A stretch of DNA of 64,000 bases from Pedobacter africanus. Lineage in GTDB: Bacteria > Bacteroidota > Bacteroidia > Sphingobacteriales > Sphingobacteriaceae. A program made the position numbers and the translations under genes. The notes below the pieces were generated by a model that saw only the letters and a program-made list of their open reading frames with translations, was not told the origin of the DNA and ran no database searches. Position 1 is the stretch's first letter; the number at the start of each line of letters is the position of its first letter. Positions 44,169 to 50,217 of the stretch are shown here, in pieces. Where the stretch lies: contig NZ_FWXT01000002.1 of assembly GCF_900176535.1 (NCBI RefSeq), positions 248,001 to 312,000 on the forward strand, in the 5' to 3' direction.

Positions 44169-45326
44169 ATGAAAGCAGCAGTATTTCACAAACCGGGAGA
44201 CATCAGTTATACTACGGTCGCCGATCCCAGGATCGAACTGGCCACCGATATCATTTTAAAAGTAACCAGCACTGCAATATGTGGTTCTGACCTGCATATT
44301 TTAAGCGGGGCGGTGCCGCAGACTACAGATATGGTGATGGGCCATGAGTTTATGGGTATTGTTGAAGAAGTGGGGGCTGAAGTAAGAAATCTTAAAAAGG
44401 GAGACCGCGTCATTGTTCCTTTTCCGATTGCCTGTGGTCATTGCTTTTTTTGTAACCATGGTGCTTCTCCATCCTGCGAAAATTCCAATTACAAGCATTA
44501 CGGCCCGAACGGGGATCTGATGGACCAGAAAGGAGCTGCTTTGTTTGGTTATACTGATCTGTATGGTGGGTATTCGGGAGGGCAGGCAGAATATGTGCGT
44601 GTGCCTTATGCAGATGTAAGTCCGAGAATCATTCCGGATAACCTGAGCGATGAACAGGCACTTTTTCTGACCGATATTTTTCCAACGGGATGGTCGGGTG
44701 TCGACTGGGCGCAGTTGAAAGGCGGTGAGGTTGTAGCGATTTTTGGATCTGGCCCTGTAGGACTGATGGCACAAAAGGCCGCCTGGCTAAACGGTGCCAG
44801 CCGGGTAATTGCTATTGATCCACTGGACTATCGTCTGGAAAAAGCTAAAGCGGTTAATAAGGTAGATACACTAAACCCACATAGAGTTAATGTAGTGGAA
44901 GCCATTCGTGAAATGACTCAGGGAAGAGGTGCAGACGTTTGCATTGATGCAGTAGGATTTGAACCCGAGCGCAGTTTTATGGATAAGGTAAAAGCAACGA
45001 TCAATTTTGAAAAGGGCAGCATGAAGGTGCTGGAAATGTGTTTTGAAGCGGTTCGCCGTAGCGGAACGGTATCAGTCCTGGGGGTTTATGGTAGTCCTTA
45101 CGATAATTTCCCGCTGTTCAGGATCTTTGATAAAGGCATCACCATTAAGCAGGGACAGGCTCCGGTACTGAATTATATCGATCATTTGATCATGCTGGTC
45201 AGAGAAGAAAAGGTGGTGCTGGATGATATCATTAGCCATAAACTGCCTTTGAGTGAGGTGGCGCAAGGATATAAAATATTTGATGAAAAAGCAGATGATT
45301 GTGTAAAAGTTGTTTTAAAACCTTAA
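44169..45326 (+). CDS. zinc-dependent alcohol dehydrogenase (formaldehyde dehydrogenase-like)
   Basis: A 385-residue medium-chain dehydrogenase. The catalytic zinc site lies in TAICGSDLHILSG and GHEFMGIVEEVG. The structural zinc loop has four cysteines in CGHCFFCNHGASPSC. The Rossmann motif is AIFGSGPVGLMAQKAA, followed by the NAD-binding VIAIDPLDYRLEKAK. The length and inserted segments fit the glutathione-independent formaldehyde dehydrogenase-like branch. The real substrate is unknown. Confidence 0.9.
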   Translation: MKAAVFHKPGDISYTTVADPRIELATDIILKVTSTAICGSDLHILSGAVPQTTDMVMGHEFMGIVEEVGAEVRNLKKGDRVIVPFPIACGHCFFCNHGASPSCENSNYKHYGPNGDLMDQKGAALFGYTDLYGGYSGGQAEYVRVPYADVSPRIIPDNLSDEQALFLTDIFPTGWSGVDWAQLKGGEVVAIFGSGPVGLMAQKAAWLNGASRVIAIDPLDYRLEKAKAVNKVDTLNPHRVNVVEAIREMTQGRGADVCIDAVGFEPERSFMDKVKATINFEKGSMKVLEMCFEAVRRSGTVSVLGVYGSPYDNFPLFRIFDKGITIKQGQAPVLNYIDHLIMLVREEKVVLDDIISHKLPLSEVAQGYKIFDEKADDCVKVVLKP

Positions 45327-45380
45327 TCGATTTGTTTAAAACTTAATATAGCCATTATCTGCCGGCCCTGCAGCCGCGGT

Positions 45381-45566
45381 TCACGAACGAAGCGTACTTT
45401 CGCCCGTGTTCTTGCGCTCTGATTTTGAAAGCATCCGATTTTTTCCCCAATCATAGTCTTCCTTAAAATCCTCATCGGGGTGGAAGTAATAAGCAGGAGT
45501 AGTACTGAAGCGGATAGCGCGGCCTGGTTTTGAAGTTTCCTCTTTTTTCGTTGTTTTAGATTTCAT
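45381..45566 (-). CDS. small hypothetical protein
   Basis: A 61-residue, highly charged peptide (MKSKTTKKEETSKPGRAIRF, then STTPAYYFHPDEDFKEDYDW). The amino end is lysine-rich and the middle acidic and aromatic. The clean frame with its own upstream region favours a real gene, but no family was recognised. Confidence 0.45.
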   Translation of the reverse strand: MKSKTTKKEETSKPGRAIRFSTTPAYYFHPDEDFKEDYDWGKNRMLSKSERKNTGESTLRS

Positions 45567-45672
45567 AGCTTAAGATTTGATATGAATTTGAACAACTAAA
45601 TGATGCAATTGTTTTTATTGTCATTCAAATATGAAGCTGATAAAATGGATGTGAAAACAAAAAGACATTTTC

Positions 45673-45890
45673 TTATTCTGTGGTCAATTGAGCAGTCATT
45701 TGAATTGCAGCATTTACCGCACCTTCCATATAACCTGGGTAAACGGTAGCGCACTCAGTTCCGCAGAAAAACAATGATCCATTTAGATAAGCTAACAAAC
45801 GATCCTTATGGGAGTATTAGTTTGAGCAAAGGCAGCGCTTCCAGAAAACAGAAATGCAAATAACAAAAAGGTAATTTTATAGAATCTCAT
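45673..45890 (-). pseudogene. flavin monoamine oxidase gene with large internal deletion
   Basis: From ATG at 45890 on the minus strand the bases encode a perfect signal peptide (MRFYKITFLLFAFLFSGSAA, then FAQTNTP). After about 28 codons the reading continues in another frame with LLAYLNGSLFFCGTECATVY, then PGYMEGAVNAAIQMTAQL and a stop at 45673. That is the FAD-binding C-terminus of amine oxidases. Some 400 central codons are missing, including the FAD GxGxxG region. Next to it, 45629-45655 repeats part of the small gene at 50017. Confidence 0.8.
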
Positions 45891-46006
45891 AAGGTTTTAT
45901 TTAATGATGCTGTGTTCATCAGGATTCCATAAAAAAATAGAGTGTTACCTCTGGTATAATTTAGACGATAATACGCTCATTCTCCATATGCTGGATGGCG
46001 CGCCGG

Positions 46007-48796
46007 CTACAACATCAGCTGAAGAATTTTCGAATTTTTGGTTTTTATGTTTGAGTTGTGCAGGTCTTTCCACAAGTCACCTTTTTCGAGCAGCCTTGAT
46101 GGTATGTTTTCTATTGTGAAGTCTGACGGCTTTAGGTCTAAGGTTAGTTCTTCCCATTCGATGGGCGTAGAAACAGCAGGCTGTTTGGACGGCCTGACGC
46201 TGTAGGCAGCAGCCAGCGTATCGGCCTGATCATTCTGTGAAAAGTCGACAAAGAGCTTGCTGCCTCTTTTGTCAACAGATACTTCCAGCGTAGTGAACAT
46301 GGGTGTCAGTTCATGTATTTCCTGGCAGATGTGTTCAGCTATTTTCCTTGCCTGCGGATGAGTAAATCCTTTGCAGGGGATAAAAATGTGGATGCCGGTT
46401 TGTCCCGATGTTTTGATAAAAGCGCTGAGCTGCTGCGTGTGAAAATATTCTTTTGCCTTTACTGCTGTTTTCGCTGCCTTTTTAAAGTCTTCATCAGAGG
46501 GGTCGAGGTCAATGGCAATGTAATCCGGTTCGTCCGGCTTTTTTGTAGTCGAATTCCAGGGGTTTAAATCGATGCATCCCAGGTTAATGAGCCAGAGTAG
46601 TGCCGGAAGGTTGTTGCATACAGCATAGTCAATGATCCCGGCTTTTCCTTTTACTTTGTGTTTTCTTTTAGTGGAATGGATGTCCAGGAAGTCCGGCTGG
46701 AAGCCTTCCATGTCTTTGATGTAGAATCCCGGGGCGCCGGCACTGATGTTTTTAACGTGCAGGGTCAGTGGCCGGTCTTTCAGATGCGGCAGGATGTACC
46801 GCGAGATGCTGTTGTAGTAGGCAATCAATGCAGCTTTATTGGTTTTCTTCCACAATTTTTTTTCAATATTGCTGAGCTGTAGGGTTTGCTTTTCTATGGT
46901 TATTGCTCCCTCAGATTTAATCTTTTCTTCAAAGATCTTGTTCCAGTTGCTTTCAGCGGAGATGTTGCTCCGGGTGGATCCATTGTTTTTTGATTTTGGA
47001 AAGAGCTGGCCAACGGTGCTGTGTTTGATTTGGGTATGGCCCCTTGCTTTGGTGGTAGTTACAGATTCGTTCAGTACCTCGGGACCGTTGACTTCTGCAT
47101 CCAGCTGCGCTGATACGGCGCTGTTTTTACGGTTGCTGTGCCATATCCTGGAATGGCTGTTCATCGCTACTTCCAGAATGGTATAACCGGAAAGCACAGA
47201 TTGATCTTTTTTGGTGATGTCTGTCTCCAGCTCGTGACCGTCTTTGACTTTGGTGAGCAGCCAGGCATTTTCCGCCTTTCCGTAGGTTTTGATCAGGTTG
47301 AATTTTCCTTTGAGTTTTTTGCCGTGTAAGGTAATGCTCAGTTTATTTTTATGGTAGTGGGAGAGTAGCCAGTGTTCCTGCTCTTTTTTGCCCTTTATGT
47401 TTTCTGATGGTTCCCAGGTACCATTGTCCCAGACCAGAACGGTACCACCGCCATATTGTCCTTCCGGGATGATGCCCTCAAAGTCTTTATAGTCATAAGG
47501 GTGGTCTTCTACTTCCATGGCCAAGCGGTGGTCTTTGGGGTTCATGGATGGCCCTTTGGGCACTGCCCATGATTTGAGTACACCACGGACTTCCAGCCTG
47601 AAGTCGTAATGCAGGTGTGAGGCATCGTGTTTCTGAACAACAAAGATCAGCTTTTGGTTGTCCGGAGCACCGCCTGTAGGTTCCGGGGTAATGTCAAAGC
47701 TGCGTTTCTGATGGTATTTTTCCAGGTCGGATTTGTTGTCTTCTGCTTTTTTATTATTTTTTACATTGTCTTTATTGCTGCTTTTTTTACCCTTTGGCTG
47801 GCTGTTTTCCTGTTCTTCCTCATGCTGCTGCTCAATGACCGCTTCTACCGTCTGACTTTCTTTGGGTACCTCTCTGACCACATCTTTGGGCTTTTTGTCT
47901 TTACGGAATCCAAGGAAGGTGGCGGGTTTACGGATCCGGCCGGATTTTGTCCAGGTGGCGAATTCAAAATTGGCTACTAGTATGGGTTTTACCCAGTGTG
48001 TTTTTGCACCTTTGGTGTCCAGCACTTTATTGGCAAAGGGAGATTCATCCGTTTCTATTTCCTGGAGCTGTTTGAGTATGCCGGGCATTTCGGCCTGTTT
48101 GTATCCACCACCTGATCGTCCGATCCATTGCAGCATTCCGTTTTCATAGGCGCCGAAGAGCAGGGATTTGAAAGACCTGGATTTGTCTGACTCTGCCCAG
48201 CCGCCAATCACAAATTCCTGCCTTTTTCGGGTTGGCACTTTTAACCAGTCATACGCCCTGGCGCCAGGGACATAGGGACTGTCTTTTTTTTTGGCGACTA
48301 TGCCTTCCAGGTTATCTTCGAGTACTTTTTCATAGAGCGCCTTTCCGTCTTCAAAGCTCTGGCTGAACAGGAAAATCTGGTTGCCTTTGACGAGGGTTTC
48401 CAAAAGCTCTTTACGCTGGCAAAGCGGCAGCTCCATCAGGTTGTTGCCATCCAGGTATAGCAGATCAAATACGCAGTACCGGATCGGGCTGCGTTTCCCG
48501 TTGTAAAGTTGGAGGGTATCAAAATCGGGTTTGCCTTCTTCGTTTAAGACCACCACTTCTCCATCAATGATCAGGTCATGTTCCAGGCTTTTCAAGGCTT
48601 CGGCAATTAGCGGGTACTTGCGGGTATAGTCAAGGCCACCTCTTGAACTCATGGTTACTTTGTTCTTTTCTACCCTCGAGACAATGCGGTAGCCGTCCCA
48701 TTTCATTTCATAAATGTAATCGGTGCTTTCCACAGGCGCCGCGGTTAGGGTGCAGAGCATGGGCGAAACAATGGCTGGCATTTTTGATCTGGCCAT
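46007..48796 (-). CDS. ligD: DNA ligase D, order ligase - phosphoesterase - polymerase
   Basis: A 929-residue NHEJ-type enzyme. Residues 1-310 are the ATP-dependent ligase domain with the nucleotidyl lysine in EMKWDGYR (Lys32) and the later DGEVVVLNEEGKPDF, EGIVAKKKDSPY and DWLKVPTRKR motifs. A charged linker follows. Residues about 365-530 are the 3'-phosphoesterase domain (FVVQKHDASHLHYDFRLE, SWAVPKGPSMNPKDHRLAME, EGQYGGGTVLVWD). A second linker leads to the primase-like polymerase (about 625-925) with catalytic aspartates in AIDLDPSDED (Asp763, Asp765). The start was placed at 48796, 4 bp after the upstream stop. The longer frame to 48976 overlaps that gene and lacks ligase similarity. No Ku gene is in the window. 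Confidence 0.93.
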   Translation of the reverse strand: MARSKMPAIVSPMLCTLTAAPVESTDYIYEMKWDGYRIVSRVEKNKVTMSSRGGLDYTRKYPLIAEALKSLEHDLIIDGEVVVLNEEGKPDFDTLQLYNGKRSPIRYCVFDLLYLDGNNLMELPLCQRKELLETLVKGNQIFLFSQSFEDGKALYEKVLEDNLEGIVAKKKDSPYVPGARAYDWLKVPTRKRQEFVIGGWAESDKSRSFKSLLFGAYENGMLQWIGRSGGGYKQAEMPGILKQLQEIETDESPFANKVLDTKGAKTHWVKPILVANFEFATWTKSGRIRKPATFLGFRKDKKPKDVVREVPKESQTVEAVIEQQHEEEQENSQPKGKKSSNKDNVKNNKKAEDNKSDLEKYHQKRSFDITPEPTGGAPDNQKLIFVVQKHDASHLHYDFRLEVRGVLKSWAVPKGPSMNPKDHRLAMEVEDHPYDYKDFEGIIPEGQYGGGTVLVWDNGTWEPSENIKGKKEQEHWLLSHYHKNKLSITLHGKKLKGKFNLIKTYGKAENAWLLTKVKDGHELETDITKKDQSVLSGYTILEVAMNSHSRIWHSNRKNSAVSAQLDAEVNGPEVLNESVTTTKARGHTQIKHSTVGQLFPKSKNNGSTRSNISAESNWNKIFEEKIKSEGAITIEKQTLQLSNIEKKLWKKTNKAALIAYYNSISRYILPHLKDRPLTLHVKNISAGAPGFYIKDMEGFQPDFLDIHSTKRKHKVKGKAGIIDYAVCNNLPALLWLINLGCIDLNPWNSTTKKPDEPDYIAIDLDPSDEDFKKAAKTAVKAKEYFHTQQLSAFIKTSGQTGIHIFIPCKGFTHPQARKIAEHICQEIHELTPMFTTLEVSVDKRGSKLFVDFSQNDQADTLAAAYSVRPSKQPAVSTPIEWEELTLDLKPSDFTIENIPSRLLEKGDLWKDLHNSNIKTKNSKILQLML

Positions 48797-48800
48797 TTTG

Positions 48801-49094
48801 TTAGTGCTGGCTGAGGTGTTTGATGGCATGCTGCGCCGCATCATCACCTTCCGTAAGTTTTTCCATCCTGTCCTGCAGGTCTTTGTCCCAGTCGAGTACC
48901 GCGTTTTCCGGGGTATTACCGCAACCATAAATGCCGACTTCAGGATCAGGGCCGAACAGGCAGCAGTAAGCATCACCTTCAGGGTCGCTGTTTTTATAAA
49001 TCAGTGGCTTTAATTTCTTTGCTTTTTCAGGTACCCATTCCTGTTCAAAGTCAATGGCTATCGCTTGACGTTCCTGGTTGATATTGTTGTCCAT
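48801..49094 (-). CDS. hypothetical acidic protein in the LigD operon
   Basis: A 97-residue protein without signal peptide. Its middle contains cysteines and glycines (DAYCCLFGPDPEVGIYGCGN) and its end is acidic and helical. It ends 4 bp before the LigD start, so the two are almost certainly co-transcribed. No family was recognised. The cysteines could bind a metal. Confidence 0.65.
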   Translation of the reverse strand: MDNNINQERQAIAIDFEQEWVPEKAKKLKPLIYKNSDPEGDAYCCLFGPDPEVGIYGCGNTPENAVLDWDKDLQDRMEKLTEGDDAAQHAIKHLSQH

Positions 49095-49168
49095 AGTAAT
49101 TGGTGTTATTTAAAAAGATAACAAATACAGATTGTATTGGGTTTTGGGATTAGGGGGGCAGATATTGC

Positions 49169-49630
49169 TTACCTGGACAAGTAAAAGTAAAACATGGCTT
49201 TTACGATCTGGCTCATGGATCGTTTTCCTGTCACCCAGTCAGAAATACTCTCCCGGTCTATTCCTGTGTCAAAAGCGATTTGTTTGATCCTGACCCCTTT
49301 CTCCTGCATCCTTCGTTCCAGCCAGGCGGTGTTGACAATGCTGGCAGGAGCGGGCGCGAAGCTGGCCGGACTGACCCTGATTTCTGCGCCGGGACAGAGT
49401 TTCTCAAAGAGCTCTTTTGTTCTGCCGATCAGTGTAGCTTCTGTTGCATACTTGCCAGACTTGGTTTCGCCCTGTGCCGTTTCTATTTCAAGGTAATCGT
49501 CGGAAACTGAAAGAATGGTAAAGGTAATGTTCGATTGTGTCTTATGGCGTTCTGCTGCCTTTGAAAGTTTTTCAATTTGGGCTGCTGAAAGCCTGGAGCT
49601 CAGTTGCTCAATTCCTGGGATACTGCTCAT
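49169..49630 (-). CDS. helix-turn-helix protein with an N-terminal domain of unknown function
   Basis: A 153-residue protein. The C-terminal 50 residues (WLERRMQEKGVRIKQIAFDT, then GIDRESISDWVTGKRSMSQI) form an XRE-like helix-turn-helix. The first 95 residues look like a small beta domain (NITFTILSVSDDYLEIETA). Its ATG overlaps the stop of the 47-residue gene as ATGA, which suggests translational coupling. Regulation of the nearby LigD gene is possible but not shown. Confidence 0.65.
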   Translation of the reverse strand: MSSIPGIEQLSSRLSAAQIEKLSKAAERHKTQSNITFTILSVSDDYLEIETAQGETKSGKYATEATLIGRTKELFEKLCPGAEIRVSPASFAPAPASIVNTAWLERRMQEKGVRIKQIAFDTGIDRESISDWVTGKRSMSQIVKAMFYFYLSR

Positions 49631-49770
49631 ATTATATAGGTAACAAAAATAGCCGTCCCCTGGTCTTTAATTTCATCAAATTTGGAGACACCCAAGGCGT
49701 CCTTTTTAGTTAAGTATTTGACTGCGCCGTAAACAGCGGCGCCGATCAAAGCTGTTTTTAATAATCCCAT
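49627..49770 (-). CDS. 47-residue hypothetical protein
   Basis: The frame runs from ATG at 49770 to TGA at 49627 (MGLLKTALIGAAVYGAVKYL, then TKKDALGVSKF). The start is hydrophobic with alanine/glycine spacing, like a short membrane helix, and the rest is polar. The overlap with the next start (ATGA) and the remnant of the same sequence at 31.2 kb support a real, once-duplicated gene. Confidence 0.55.
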   Translation of the reverse strand: MGLLKTALIGAAVYGAVKYLTKKDALGVSKFDEIKDQGTAIFVTYII

Positions 49771-50016
49771 GGTTTCAAATGTTTAAACGGATAACAATTG
49801 CCAAAAGACTTTGTTTAGTTGAGCTGGAAAAGCGTTGAACGACCTCTGCTGCATTCGTAGTGATCAGTCCTCTGATGCGAGACAGGAGAAATCACCTGGA
49901 TGAGATTCTCCAAAGTGCCCAATTAAGGCAGGAGTTCTGAACTCAAAGGCACCGCCAGGAAAACTTTGTTGATTTTAGGTTGTTATTGGAATACATACAC
50001 CTAGAAATTTATAATT

Positions 50017-50175
50017 ATGCCTAGAGGAACAAAAGTGGAAAGAAATTCGGTATCGAACCAGCCACACGAGATCAAGTACGAAGCTGATAAAATGAATGTG
50101 AAAGCTGCTGATATTAAGGATGCGAAAAAAGGCGGATCCAATCAGCGAAAAGACATTGAAAAAAAAGTAAAGTAA
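50017..50175 (+). CDS. small lysine-rich hypothetical protein
   Basis: A 52-residue charged protein (MPRGTKVERNSVSNQPHEIK, then YEADKMNVKAADIKDAKKGG) followed at once by a perfect terminator, which supports it as a real gene. A 27-bp piece of it (YEADKM-V) is also found at 45629-45655. No family was recognised. The composition resembles small desiccation- or stress-type proteins. Confidence 0.6.
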   Translation: MPRGTKVERNSVSNQPHEIKYEADKMNVKAADIKDAKKGGSNQRKDIEKKVK

Positions 50176-50177
50176 TT

Positions 50178-50200
50178 AAAGCCCCGAAAGGGGCTTTTTT
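50178..50200 (+). terminator. intrinsic terminator
   Basis: GCCCC, loop GAAA, GGGGC, then TTTTTT. It starts 2 bp after the small gene's stop and ends 17 bp before the ExoIII-LigD start, so that gene must have its own start signal in or before this hairpin, or be read through. Confidence 0.88.
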
Positions 50201-50217
50201 GTCGGGTGAAGGTAACC

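Noticed and set aside
46007..48796. Long plus-strand open frames opposite LigD.
   Set aside because: They are the antisense of a well-conserved enzyme, with phenylalanine- and cysteine-rich composition and no domains.
48797..48976. An amino-terminal extension of the minus-strand LigD.
   Set aside because: It overlaps the 97-residue gene on the same strand and reads as arginine-rich shadow sequence. The ligase domain begins at 48796.
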